This document shows positions 1 to 7,401 of a DNA stretch of 14,296 nucleotides, piece after piece. The DNA lies in NCBI GenBank assembly GCA_021648585.1, contig JAKISM010000048.1:1-14296 (forward strand). Direction: 5' to 3'. The DNA comes from Devosiaceae bacterium. GTDB lineage: Bacteria; Pseudomonadota; Alphaproteobacteria; Rhizobiales; Devosiaceae. How positions within the stretch are numbered: the stretch's first letter is position 1; each line of letters begins with the position of its first letter. Made by a program: the position numbers and the translations under genes. The notes under the pieces are model-generated. The model ran no database searches, was not told where the DNA came from, and saw nothing but the letters and a program-made list of their open reading frames with translations.

Positions 1-490
1 CGCATGGATTGTTTTGATTATCTAAAAATATAATTTTTGTAGCTGGCGTAATGGCCTTTAACAGCGCATCAACATCTGCCTTATAATTATTTGCTTTAGC
101 AGTTTTTATTGTCGCACCAGCGCCTTTGGTAACTATTGGATAGACCAAAAAACCATATTCATTGATTAGTGCTTCGTCATTTTCGCCTAAATAGGTTTGC
201 GCTAACAGGTGCAATAATTCGTCTGAGCCTGCCCCGATAACAATATTTTCACCCTTGATATTATAAGTTGTAGCTAAAGCTTCTCGTAAGTTTTTGGACG
301 AGCCATCAGGATAAGTTGCAAGATTATTTGCAATATCCTTATAGGCCTCAATCGCCTTTTCACTAGCGCCAAGCGGGCTTTCATTTGAGGATAATTTAAT
401 TGTTTTTATGCCCTTTGGCGCTTTAGTGCGGCCGGGTACATAAATATCAATTTTTAATATTCCTGATTTTGGAATTGGTCGTTGGCTCAT
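1..490 (-). CDS. hisC: Histidinol-phosphate aminotransferase, N-terminal 163 residues (runs off left edge)
   Basis: This is a PLP-dependent class I/II aminotransferase that would convert imidazole acetol-phosphate and glutamate to histidinol-phosphate in histidine synthesis; rhizobial homologues may also serve aromatic amino acid transamination. The translation starts MSQRPIPKSGILKI and shows the family landmarks in order: KLSSNESPLG near residue 35, YPDGSS near 63, GAGSDELL near 88, and the cofactor-pocket stretch FLDNQNNPC at the window edge, which corresponds to the usual FLxNPNNPTG. The PLP lysine lies outside the window. The start is the first ATG of the frame, with a weak GAG upstream and an AT-rich leader of about 60 bases separating it from the methyltransferase gene. 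The aromatic and histidine paralogues cannot be told apart from this half. Confidence 0.88.
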   Translation of the reverse strand, partial: MSQRPIPKSGILKIDIYVPGRTKAPKGIKTIKLSSNESPLGASEKAIEAYKDIANNLATYPDGSSKNLREALATTYNIKGENIVIGAGSDELLHLLAQTYLGENDEALINEYGFLVYPIVTKGAGATIKTAKANNYKADVDALLKAITPATKIIFLDNQNNPC

Positions 491-530
491 TTTTTTACTC
501 AATAATATAGTTTTTATTTTCTTAGCCTGA

Positions 531-583
531 AAAAACAAAAACCGCCATATATTATTTTAGGCTTTTGCCAATACGGGCGGTTT
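531..583 (-). terminator. Candidate intrinsic terminator after the methyltransferase gene
   Basis: AAACCGCC at 539-546 pairs with GGCGGTTT at 576-583, and the 29-base loop holds a second small hairpin (GGC-TTTT-GCC, 560-569). Read on the minus strand, the long stem is followed by a U-rich run (TTTTTGTTTTT). The methyltransferase stop codon lies inside the loop. The long loop makes this weaker than a classic terminator, but its position between the methyltransferase and hisC fits. Confidence 0.4.
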
Positions 584-1295
584 GCGGCTTTAATACTGGC
601 ATTTTAATCAATCTTTTTGCCCTTTGTCGCCGTGCAATAGCTGGGAAAAGCTTTTTCTTTGCTTTAACGCACATAGCGCCAGCAAAACTTGCGCCAAATA
701 TTGGCGCTACATTTTCAAATATTCTTTTTGATTTTAACAATAAAGAAGATTGTGAGGGTGGTAAATAAAGTGCATTTTTCCATTCCAAAACCTCAAATGA
801 ATGGTTCTGCAATAGGTCTTCTAATTGCGGCTTAGAAAATGGATTGCCAAAACCAAACGGTGTATTATCTATTTGCGCCCAAAGCCCACTACGACGAGGC
901 ACAATTACTATAAGCTCGGCATTTGGTGCAGCGATGCGCCATAATTCACGCATTAATTCTTCACTATCTGAAACATGCTCAAAAGCATGAACAGCTATGA
1001 TTAGATCTATCGAACTATCAGGCAGTGGCATTTCTAATAAATCACTTAACACACAGATAGAATCGCCTTCTAAAGGCCAATGCATAATTCCTTGACGTGG
1101 CGGCATTAAAGATAACACCAATTCAGCTTGCTCTAGTGTAAAGCGTAAATATGGGGTTGCATAGCCAATCCCAAGCACTCTTCTATCGCTAACATCTGCA
1201 CTTAGCTTTTTTATCTTTTCAAGCAATAGAGCACGGGCAACTCGCCCCAAAGGAGTTTTATAAAATTCAACTAATTGTTTTATATTAGGTGTCAT
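552..1295 (-). CDS. Class I SAM-dependent methyltransferase, substrate unknown
   Basis: A 247-residue protein with a methyltransferase type 11 core. The SAM-binding glycine motif is an atypical VLGIGYATPYL (residues 40-50). The acidic and post-motif strand reads DSSIDLIIAVHAFEHVSD (93-110), and a later strand reads LIVIVPRRSGLWA (128-140), as in many small-molecule methyltransferases. The C-terminal 60 residues are basic and do not belong to the core fold. It sits back to back with gloB, an arrangement I associate with rhizobial genomes, but the context does not reveal the substrate. No strong Shine-Dalgarno precedes the ATG. A ubiquinone-type or tRNA-type role is not supported by any visible motif. 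The fold assignment is secure; the function is not. Confidence 0.85.
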   Translation of the reverse strand: MTPNIKQLVEFYKTPLGRVARALLLEKIKKLSADVSDRRVLGIGYATPYLRFTLEQAELVLSLMPPRQGIMHWPLEGDSICVLSDLLEMPLPDSSIDLIIAVHAFEHVSDSEELMRELWRIAAPNAELIVIVPRRSGLWAQIDNTPFGFGNPFSKPQLEDLLQNHSFEVLEWKNALYLPPSQSSLLLKSKRIFENVAPIFGASFAGAMCVKAKKKLFPAIARRQRAKRLIKMPVLKPQTARIGKSLK

Positions 1296-1371
1296 TTGAT
1301 AATTTCTTTTGTTGCACCAATATATATACTACCATGATTTATATATTTTGAAATTATAATAAGAGAATATC
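1296..1371. promoter_or_regulatory. Divergent promoter region between the methyltransferase and gloB
   Basis: These 76 very AT-rich bases must carry the starts of both divergent transcripts. On the plus strand TATAAT at 1355-1360 is a good -10 element but has no clear -35 and lies only 12 bases before the gloB ATG. On the minus strand TTCAAA and TATATA are 18 bases apart, a weak match. The exact promoters are not settled. Confidence 0.3.
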
Positions 1372-2133
1372 ATGCAGATAAAAATATTTAGAGCAAATGA
1401 AGATAATTACCTTTATTTAATCCATGATGAAATAACAGGTAGCACTGCTTTAATTGATGCTAGCGATGAAAATGCTGTGCTTAAAGCATTAGATGAAAGC
1501 GGTTGGACGCTTAGCGATATTTTTATAACCCATCACCACTTGGATCATACGGACGCACTTTTGGCGCTGAAAAAAAGGTTTAATGTAAAAGTTACTGGCC
1601 CTTTACTTGAGAGTGCAAAAATTTCTGGGCTTGATAGGTTGGTTAAGGGAGGCGATAGGGTTCAATTAGGCTCGCTTGAATTTGATATATTAGATTTGGG
1701 TGGACACACAAATGGTCATATTGGTTATTTTGAAACTAAGGGGAAACATTTATTTAGCGGTGATGCGCTATTTTCGCTTGGTTGTGGGCGCATGTTTGAG
1801 GGAACTCCTGAGCAAATGTGGGCAGGTTTAGAGCGCATAAAACAACTGCCAAATGAGACAAAAATATATTGCGGGCATGAATATAGCGCCGCAAACGCTG
1901 CTTTTGCGCTATCAATCGATGCTAATAATGAAATGCTAAAAGCCCGCCAAACAGAAATAGAGCAACAATTAGTAAGGGGCGAGCCAACCATTCCTGTTAT
2001 GCTAAAACAAGAAAAAGCAACCAATCCATTTTTACGGGCTGATGATAGGGAATTTGCTAAACACTTGAATATGCAGGATAAACAGCCAAGTGAAATATTT
2101 GCTTTTATTCGTAAAGCCAAAGATAATTTTTAA
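1372..2133 (+). CDS. gloB: Hydroxyacylglutathione hydrolase (glyoxalase II)
   Basis: This enzyme hydrolyses S-lactoylglutathione to lactate and glutathione, the second step of methylglyoxal detoxification in the cytoplasm. The metallo-beta-lactamase fold is marked by the zinc motif THHHLDH (H54, H56, D58, H59), then GGHTNGH (H112), LFSGDALFSLGCGRMFEGTP with the bridging aspartate D131, and YCGHEY (H169). The C-terminal HAGH domain contains NPFLRA (218-223), which belongs to the glutathione-binding half. At 253 residues it has the normal family length. The start is preceded by AAGAGA, a modest ribosome binding site. No glyoxalase I gene is seen nearby. Function is assigned with high confidence. 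Confidence 0.96.
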   Translation: MQIKIFRANEDNYLYLIHDEITGSTALIDASDENAVLKALDESGWTLSDIFITHHHLDHTDALLALKKRFNVKVTGPLLESAKISGLDRLVKGGDRVQLGSLEFDILDLGGHTNGHIGYFETKGKHLFSGDALFSLGCGRMFEGTPEQMWAGLERIKQLPNETKIYCGHEYSAANAAFALSIDANNEMLKARQTEIEQQLVRGEPTIPVMLKQEKATNPFLRADDREFAKHLNMQDKQPSEIFAFIRKAKDNF

Positions 2134-2180
2134 TAGATATCGCCGCTAACCATTTGCATTAAGTAAAACCTAACAAATCA

Positions 2181-2210
2181 TTAACAAGCAGTGCTGATTT
2201 ATGATATAAT
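2181..2210 (+). promoter_or_regulatory. Sigma-70-type promoter for the 90-residue protein gene
   Basis: TTAACA (2181-2186) and TATAAT (2205-2210) are separated by 18 bases, 5 of 6 and 6 of 6 matches to the housekeeping consensus. The predicted start near 2217 gives a leader of about 54 bases before the ATG at 2271. Confidence 0.6.
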
Positions 2211-2230
2211 GCCTATATAAGAGCAATAAT

Positions 2231-2245
2231 GTTTCAAAATGAAAC
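2231..2245 (+). repeat. Perfect inverted repeat in the 5' leader
   Basis: GTTTCA-AAA-TGAAAC forms a perfect 6-base-pair hairpin with a 3-base loop. It lies about 15 bases downstream of the predicted transcription start and 25 bases before the start codon. It could be an operator for a small dimeric repressor or a leader hairpin; nothing distinguishes these. Confidence 0.4.
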
Positions 2246-2270
2246 AAAGTAACAGGTATTAGGTGTTAAA

Positions 2271-2543
2271 ATGTCAAATAGAGCAAATATCAGTCTTTAT
2301 CGACCTAATAAGAAACAGGGGCAATTTATTGAGCGCCGCAAAGCGGATCGCCGAGCTTTAATAAACAACCATAGTTTCCCAGCTTCTTTAATGACGCAAA
2401 TTATTGTTGATCATCAGCGATTAATTGATGAGCCTAGCTTTTCTCGCCAGCCGCAAAATGGCTCAATTAACTCTTATAAAAAAACTGCTAATATAAGAAT
2501 TAATCGTATGCCAGCAGGTTTTGGGCAAGATCAAATAATATAG
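2271..2543 (+). CDS. Small basic protein of unknown function (90 residues)
   Basis: I do not recognise this protein. It is supported as a real gene by a strong ribosome binding site (AGGTG, 5 bases before the ATG), a consensus promoter upstream and a convergent terminator just behind it. The N-terminal third is basic, with ERRKADRR at residues 21-28. The middle has a hydrophobic patch around FPASLMTQIIVDH (36-48), predicted helical, and the tail is polar with a short run IRINRMPAGF. There is no signal peptide, transmembrane segment or cysteine. The RRKADRR cluster superficially resembles the RRxxxR signature that opens PilZ domains, but the rest of a PilZ domain is absent. It may be a cytoplasmic, possibly nucleic-acid-binding or regulatory protein; that is inference only. 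Confidence 0.6.
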   Translation: MSNRANISLYRPNKKQGQFIERRKADRRALINNHSFPASLMTQIIVDHQRLIDEPSFSRQPQNGSINSYKKTANIRINRMPAGFGQDQII

Positions 2544-2550
2544 GTACAGC

Positions 2551-2581
2551 AAAAAGCGCTCAACTATTTCAAATTGAGCGC
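2551..2581 (-). terminator. Intrinsic terminator of rpmF
   Basis: GCGCTCAA (2556-2563) and TTGAGCGC (2574-2581) form a perfect 8-base-pair stem with a 10-base loop. Read on the minus strand it is followed directly by TTTTT. It begins 32 bases beyond the rpmF stop. The plus strand lacks a U run, so it probably serves rpmF mainly, though the stem may also slow transcripts from the convergent small gene. Confidence 0.8.
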
Positions 2582-2612
2582 CAATCTATGATCAAATCAT
2601 AATAACTATAAA

Positions 2613-2792
2613 TTAATCTTGAGGCTTAAGTATCTGACGGCCACGATATTTACCTGATTTTAGGTCAATATGGTGTGGACGGCGCAATTCGCCGCTTTCC
2701 TTGTCTTCAACATAGGGCTTTGCCGTTAGGGCATCATGTGAGCGGCGCATTCCGCGCTTCATTGGGGTAGTTTTTCTTTTTGGCACTGCCAT
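2613..2792 (-). CDS. rpmF: 50S ribosomal protein L32
   Basis: A 59-residue protein of the large ribosomal subunit. The translation opens MAVPKRKTTPMKRGMRRSHD and continues through YVEDKESGELRRPHHIDL to GKYRGRQILKPQD, which is the rhizobial L32 pattern and length. The zinc cysteines found in some L32 proteins are absent, as is usual for alphaproteobacteria. GGAG lies about nine bases before the ATG as a ribosome binding site. The gene stands alone on the minus strand, between the convergent small gene and divergent ispA, and ends at a strong hairpin terminator. Confidence 0.96.
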   Translation of the reverse strand: MAVPKRKTTPMKRGMRRSHDALTAKPYVEDKESGELRRPHHIDLKSGKYRGRQILKPQD

Positions 2793-2806
2793 TGTGCTGC
2801 TCCGTT

Positions 2807-2835
2807 TTTATAATCTGATTTGCTAAATCTAGCAA
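2807..2835 (-). promoter_or_regulatory. Possible rpmF promoter
   Basis: On the minus strand TTGCTA and TATAAA are 17 bases apart (4 of 6 and 5 of 6 consensus matches). The predicted start falls right at the GGAG ribosome binding site, which would leave a very short leader, so another promoter further upstream may be the main one. Confidence 0.3.
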
Positions 2836-2925
2836 AATTAAAGGAAATCCATTTTGTGCGGTTTATACATATTCAAATAAGGTTTGGCTAGCCCTAATTA
2901 TATATGTTTTTATTTTGCTAAATCT
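2819..2925. repeat. Two copies of TTTGCTAAATCT between rpmF and ispA
   Basis: The 12-base word TTTGCTAAATCT occurs at 2819-2830 and again at 2914-2925 in the divergent intergenic region. In the first copy it continues into AGCAAA, giving an inverted repeat TTTGCT-6-AGCAAA. In such AT-rich DNA this could be chance. No other feature was found in these 172 bases on the plus strand. Confidence 0.3.
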
Positions 2926-2964
2926 GCTCTTTTCCTAGCTGCACACTTAGTTTATCTATGAAAT

Positions 2965-3870
2965 ATGAGTAATTTCCAAATTGAAGCGCAAAATTGCGCC
3001 AATGACATAAATAATGCCCTAGATGAGGCGCTGAGCAAAGAGCAGTTTTTTGAACCTTACGGAGCGATTCCTAAGCGTTTATTATTAGCTATGCGGCATG
3101 GGACATTAAATGGCGGCAAAAGATTGCGCCCTTTATTATTGCGCCAAACGGCTGCAATTTTTAACGTGCCACATGAGCAAACAATAATTGCTGGTATGGT
3201 TTTGGAAATGGTGCATTGTTATTCACTAATTCACGATGATTTGCCAGCAATGGATAATGATGATTTACGGCGTGGGCAAAAAACCGTGCATAAAGAATTT
3301 GACGAGGCAACAGCCATTTTAGCTGGTGATAATTTACTCACTTTAGCATTTGAAATATTAGCCTCACCCAAAGCCCATAAAGAGGCAGAATTGCGCTTAA
3401 AACTTATTAGCGAATTGGCAAAAAGTGCTGGTGCTTGTGGTATGGTTGGTGGGCAAATGCTTGATTTAGCGAGTGAGAACGAGGTTTTAAGCCTAAAAGA
3501 AATTGATAATATTCACGCAATGAAAACGGGAGCTCTAATCAGGGCTTCTGTGCGTATGGGGGCAATTATTGGCTTGGCATCTGATAGAGAGCTTGTGGCT
3601 TTAACAAAATATGGTGAACTTGCAGGGCGTGCTTTTCAATTAGCCGATGATATTTTAGATGAAACCGCAACAGATAAGCAATTAGGCAAAACCACAGGCA
3701 AAGATAAAAAAAGCGGCAAAGCAACATTGGTGGCAAATATTGGCGTAAAAGAAAGCAAGGTAAAATTATTAGAAATTATTGAGCAAGCAAAAGCGGCGCT
3801 TAGCCTGTTTGGTGAAAAAGCTAATAGCCTACGTGCTAGTGTTGATTATTTTGGTCAGCGTGAGAGCTAG
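2965..3870 (+). CDS. ispA: Farnesyl diphosphate synthase (polyprenyl synthetase family)
   Basis: This cytoplasmic enzyme condenses DMAPP and IPP to geranyl and then farnesyl diphosphate, the precursor for undecaprenyl phosphate and quinone side chains. All family regions are visible: GGKRLRPLLL (50-59), the first aspartate-rich motif YSLIHDDLPAMDNDD (86-100) with the two-residue insertion and upstream aromatic typical of bacterial farnesyl synthases, the substrate lysine region HAMKTGALI (184-192), and the second aspartate-rich motif FQLADDILD (224-232). The length of 301 residues is normal. No convincing Shine-Dalgarno is seen. A five-codon frame (ATG at 2958) overlaps the start codon and could couple or hinder initiation. 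A geranylgeranyl product cannot be fully excluded. Confidence 0.92.
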   Translation: MSNFQIEAQNCANDINNALDEALSKEQFFEPYGAIPKRLLLAMRHGTLNGGKRLRPLLLRQTAAIFNVPHEQTIIAGMVLEMVHCYSLIHDDLPAMDNDDLRRGQKTVHKEFDEATAILAGDNLLTLAFEILASPKAHKEAELRLKLISELAKSAGACGMVGGQMLDLASENEVLSLKEIDNIHAMKTGALIRASVRMGAIIGLASDRELVALTKYGELAGRAFQLADDILDETATDKQLGKTTGKDKKSGKATLVANIGVKESKVKLLEIIEQAKAALSLFGEKANSLRASVDYFGQRES

Positions 3871-3962
3871 TTTTTGAAATTAATAGGCTGACACTAGACA
3901 TTATTTTGCGCTACACTTAAATACCAAGTAATATTAAACCAACTGGCGTCTGAACATATAAA

Positions 3963-5006
3963 ATGAAATTCTTAGATCAAGTAAAAGTATTTATTAAAAG
4001 TGGTAATGGCGGCTCGGGCGCAGTTTCATTTCGTCGTGAAGCCTATGTTGAATTTGGTGGCCCTGATGGTGGCACTGGTGGCAGGGGCGGCGATGTTATT
4101 GTGCAATGTGTTGATGGGCTAAACACTTTAATTGATTATCGCTATCAACAACATTTCAAAGCACAAACTGGCGTGCATGGCATGGGGCGAGATAGATCTG
4201 GTGCGCATGGTAAAGATATTATTCTCAAAGTTCCAGTTGGCACGCAAGTTTTAGAAGATGATAATGAAACTATAATTGCCGATCTTACAAAAGTTGGGCA
4301 AGTTGAGACCTTGCTTAGCGGGGGCAATGGTGGGTTTGGCAATGCGCATTTTAAGAGCGCCAAAAACCAATCGCCTCGCCATGCTAATCCCGGACTTGAT
4401 GGTATTGAAAAATGGATATGGTTGCGCCTCAAATTAATTGCCGATGCTGGTTTGGTTGGCTTGCCTAACGCTGGCAAATCGACATTTCTTTCCGTAGTAT
4501 CTGCTGCCAAACCAAAAATTGCTGATTATCCTTTTACAACCCTACACCCAAATCTTGGTGTTGTTTCATTGGGTGGGCATGATTTTGTTTTGGCGGATAT
4601 TCCCGGATTAATTGAAGGAGCGCACGAGGGCTCGGGCATTGGCGATAGGTTTTTAGGCCATGTTGAGCGCTGTGCCGTACTGGTGCATTTAATTGATGCA
4701 ACGGCTGAAAACATCATAGAATCTTATAATATTATTCGTTCTGAATTAAGCGCTTATGGGCATGGGCTTGATGAAAAACAAGAAATAATTGTACTTAATA
4801 AAATTGATGCGGTTGATGATAAAAAGCTTAAGAAATTCAAAAGATTATTAGAAAAGCAAACTGGTAATGAGGTTTTGTTAGCCTCTGGCGTAACTCATAA
4901 GGGCATAGATGATGTGCTTTATAAAATCGTGGCCATTATGAAACAGAATAAGATTAAAAAACAAAGAGACAAAGAAACTAAAGAAGATAAACGATGGTCG
5001 CCTTAA
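3963..5006 (+). CDS. obgE: Obg family GTPase
   Basis: ObgE is an essential GTPase that binds the 50S subunit late in assembly and links growth to nucleotide levels. The glycine-rich Obg fold spans residues 1-158 (SGNGGSGAVSFRRE, GGPDGGTGGRGGDV). The G domain follows with G1 GLPNAGKST (166-174), the switch I FTT (191-193), G3 ADIPG (211-215), G4 NKID (279-282) and a G5-like SGV near 308. The C-terminus is a short basic tail ending in WSP, a form seen in rhizobial Obg proteins, so the end overlapping proB looks genuine. The 92 bases between ispA and this gene show no terminator and no clear promoter, so read-through from ispA is possible. No strong ribosome binding site is visible. Confidence 0.96.
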   Translation: MKFLDQVKVFIKSGNGGSGAVSFRREAYVEFGGPDGGTGGRGGDVIVQCVDGLNTLIDYRYQQHFKAQTGVHGMGRDRSGAHGKDIILKVPVGTQVLEDDNETIIADLTKVGQVETLLSGGNGGFGNAHFKSAKNQSPRHANPGLDGIEKWIWLRLKLIADAGLVGLPNAGKSTFLSVVSAAKPKIADYPFTTLHPNLGVVSLGGHDFVLADIPGLIEGAHEGSGIGDRFLGHVERCAVLVHLIDATAENIIESYNIIRSELSAYGHGLDEKQEIIVLNKIDAVDDKKLKKFKRLLEKQTGNEVLLASGVTHKGIDDVLYKIVAIMKQNKIKKQRDKETKEDKRWSP

Positions 5007-6136
5007 ACCCAATTTCTAGCTATAAAAGATTGGTTATAAAAATTGGCTCAGCGCTTTTGGTTGATAATAAAACAGGGCTTTTGCGCTCAAACTGGCTTAA
5101 TTCGCTTTGCCAAGATATCGCAGAGCTTCAATTACAAAATTATGAAATAATTATAGTTTCATCAGGTGCTATGATGTTGGGACGGCAGATTTTATCGCTC
5201 AATGCGAAAAACCTAACACTTGAAAAATTACAAGCCTGCGCCAGTGTTGGGCAAATTGCTCTTTCGCAAAATTGGACAAATGCTCTTTCAAAATATGATT
5301 TAATTGGTGGGCAAATTCTAATAACGCCTAATATTACCGAACAACGCCGTTTTTATCTCAATGCTCAAACAACAATTAACACTCTGCTTGAGCTTAAAGC
5401 AGTGCCAGTAATTAATGAAAATGATAGTGTGGCAACGGCTGAAATTCGCTATGGTGATAATGATAGGCTTAGCGCTCGTGTGGCCTCAATGATTGAGGCC
5501 GATTGTTTGATAATTCTATCAGATGTTGATGGGCTTTATTCAGCGCCCCCTCAGAGCGATGATAAAGCCAGCCATATTGCAAAAGTTAGTGAAATAAATA
5601 AGGAAATTGAGGCGATGGCTGGCGCTTCAAGTTCGCATTTAGCACGTGGTGGCATGATAACTAAAATAGAGGCGGCTAAAATTGCTACCCAATCAGGCAC
5701 TGATATGATTATTACTTCTGGCACAAAAAATCACTCGCTTAAAGCACTGATAGATGGCGCAAAACACACGCTTTTTAGTGCTAATCAATGCCCAAAATCT
5801 GCGAGGAAGCGCTGGATATTAGGCACGCTTGAAATAGCTGGTAAAATTTATATTGATGATGGGGCGGCAAAAGCTCTAAAAAATGGAAATTCCTTATTAC
5901 CTATTGGGGTTACTAAGGTTGAGGGTGAGTTTTCTCGTGGTGATATTGTTGCAATTTTCTGCTCAAATGAAAAGGAAATTGCTCGTGGACTTGCTGGCAT
6001 GGATAATATTGATGCTAACCTTGCAAAAGGTAAAAATAGTGAGGCGATTTTTGAATTGTTTGAAACTATTAGTCGCACTGAATTAGTGCATGCAGATAAT
6101 CTTGTGTTAGTAACAAGTAATATTGGAATTAAATAA
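4994..6136 (+). CDS. proB: Glutamate 5-kinase with C-terminal PUA domain
   Basis: ProB phosphorylates glutamate at the gamma-carboxyl with ATP, the first committed and feedback-controlled step of proline synthesis. The amino acid kinase domain covers about residues 10-265: VIKIGSALL (phosphate loop), VSSGAMMLGR (55-64), NENDSVATAEIRYGDNDRLS (141-160, glutamate binding), LSDVDGLY (175-182) and RGGMITKIEAAKIA (218-231). A PUA domain follows (about 280-360). The 380-residue length matches PUA-containing ProB. It starts inside obgE with a 13-base overlap and its stop codon shares one base with the proA start (TAATG), so its translation is tied to both neighbours. Confidence 0.96.
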   Translation: MVALNPISSYKRLVIKIGSALLVDNKTGLLRSNWLNSLCQDIAELQLQNYEIIIVSSGAMMLGRQILSLNAKNLTLEKLQACASVGQIALSQNWTNALSKYDLIGGQILITPNITEQRRFYLNAQTTINTLLELKAVPVINENDSVATAEIRYGDNDRLSARVASMIEADCLIILSDVDGLYSAPPQSDDKASHIAKVSEINKEIEAMAGASSSHLARGGMITKIEAAKIATQSGTDMIITSGTKNHSLKALIDGAKHTLFSANQCPKSARKRWILGTLEIAGKIYIDDGAAKALKNGNSLLPIGVTKVEGEFSRGDIVAIFCSNEKEIARGLAGMDNIDANLAKGKNSEAIFELFETISRTELVHADNLVLVTSNIGIK

Positions 6137-7401
6137 TGGCGCAAAATATCAAACAGCTAATGCATGATATTGGTAAGCGAGCAAAAGCTGCCGCTAAGTC
6201 CTTAGCTATTGCTAGCACAGAGCAAAAAAATATGGCGCTAAAGCTAGCTGCTAAATCTATATTGGCGGCAAAAAAAGATATTTTATTAGCTAATCAAAAA
6301 GATATGGCTGCAGGTAAACAAAAGGGCTTAACGAGCGCTATTTTAGACAGGCTAATGCTTGATGAAACCCGCATAAAAGCTATTGCCATTTCGATTGAAA
6401 AAATTGCTAAATTAGAAGATCCTGTTGGTAAAATAATTGCTAAGTGGGACGTGCCAACAGGTCTTAATATTGAGCGGGTTAGAACTCCTTTAGGGGTAAT
6501 TGGTATTATCTATGAAAGCCGCCCAAATGTAACCGCTGATGCGAGTGCACTTTGTCTAAAGAGTGGAAATTGCACAATATTACGTGGTGGTTCGGATAGT
6601 TTTCATTCTTCAAGCGCCATTTATCAGGCTTTTATAGAAGGAGTGAAACAGGCTGGTTTGTCTGAGGATATCATTCAACTTATATCAACGACTGACCGAG
6701 ATGCAGTTGGTGAAATGCTGAACGGTCTTAGTGGCAATATTGATGTGATCGTGCCTCGTGGTGGTGCAAGCCTTGTGGCTCGTGTGCAAAGGGACGCACG
6801 TGTGCCAGTATTTTCGCATCTTGAGGGGCTTTGCCATCTTTATATTGATAAAAGTGCTGATCTTAATATGGCGGTTGAAATTGCGCTTAATTCTAAAATG
6901 CGCCGCACTGGAATTTGCGGTGCAACCGAAACTCTTTTGCTTGATGAAGCAATAATTGACACGCATTTAGAGCCAATATGTCAGGCTTTACTCGGAGCAG
7001 GTTGTGAAATTAGGGGCGATGAGCAAGTGCTGGCAAAAATTAAAGATGCCACAAAAGCAAATGAACATGATTGGGCAACAGAATATCTTGATGCAATTAT
7101 TTCAATAAAAATTGTTAAGGGGATTAAGGGCGCAATCAATCATATTGAAAAATATTCTTCTCATCATACAGAAGGGATTGTTGCCAATGATGAAAATGTT
7201 GTTGCGCAGTTTTTTAGTGAAATAGATAGCGCCATTTTAATTCATAATGCCTCAACGCAATTTGCCGATGGTGGTGAATTTGGCATGGGGGCTGAAATTG
7301 GCATTGCAACTGGTAAAATGCACGCAAGGGGCCCTGTTGGCGTTGAGCAATTAACCAGCTTTAAATATCTGGTGCATGGTAATGGGCAGGTTCGTTCTTG
7401 A
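6136..7401 (+). CDS. proA: Gamma-glutamyl phosphate reductase
   Basis: ProA reduces the unstable gamma-glutamyl phosphate made by ProB to glutamate semialdehyde using NADPH. It belongs to the aldehyde dehydrogenase superfamily. Conserved stretches are GIIYESRPNVTADASALC (123-140), VPRGGASLV (206-214), HLEGLCHLYID (228-238), the catalytic cysteine in MRRTGICGATETLL (C261), and a C-terminal FADGGEFGMGAEIGIATGKM block followed by HARGPVGVEQLTS. At 421 residues it is of standard length. The one-base overlap with proB and four-base overlap with nadD indicate a single transcript and coupled translation. Confidence 0.97.
   Translation: MAQNIKQLMHDIGKRAKAAAKSLAIASTEQKNMALKLAAKSILAAKKDILLANQKDMAAGKQKGLTSAILDRLMLDETRIKAIAISIEKIAKLEDPVGKIIAKWDVPTGLNIERVRTPLGVIGIIYESRPNVTADASALCLKSGNCTILRGGSDSFHSSSAIYQAFIEGVKQAGLSEDIIQLISTTDRDAVGEMLNGLSGNIDVIVPRGGASLVARVQRDARVPVFSHLEGLCHLYIDKSADLNMAVEIALNSKMRRTGICGATETLLLDEAIIDTHLEPICQALLGAGCEIRGDEQVLAKIKDATKANEHDWATEYLDAIISIKIVKGIKGAINHIEKYSSHHTEGIVANDENVVAQFFSEIDSAILIHNASTQFADGGEFGMGAEIGIATGKMHARGPVGVEQLTSFKYLVHGNGQVRS
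7388..7400 (+). promoter_or_regulatory. Ribosome binding site and TTG start selecting the nadD N-terminus
   Basis: AGG at 7388-7390 lies 7 bases before TTG at 7398-7400, and this TTG overlaps the proA TGA stop as TTGA. The first in-frame ATG (7473) has no ribosome binding site, so the rare TTG is preferred. Confidence 0.45.

Noticed and set aside
565..768. Plus-strand open frame opposite the methyltransferase C-terminus (67 codons)
   Set aside because: Antisense to a supported gene, no ribosome binding site and no recognisable features.
1725..2120. Long minus-strand open frame opposite gloB (131 codons)
   Set aside because: It is fully antisense to a clear glyoxalase II with all catalytic motifs; its translation is cysteine- and serine-rich with no recognisable domain.
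3871..3962. Gap between ispA and obgE considered as a terminator and promoter site
   Set aside because: No hairpin with a U run was found and the best promoter match (TTGCGC-17-TAATAT) is too weak to list.
4145..4510. Minus-strand open frame opposite obgE (121 codons)
   Set aside because: Antisense shadow of the glycine-rich Obg fold; proline- and cysteine-rich translation without homology signs.
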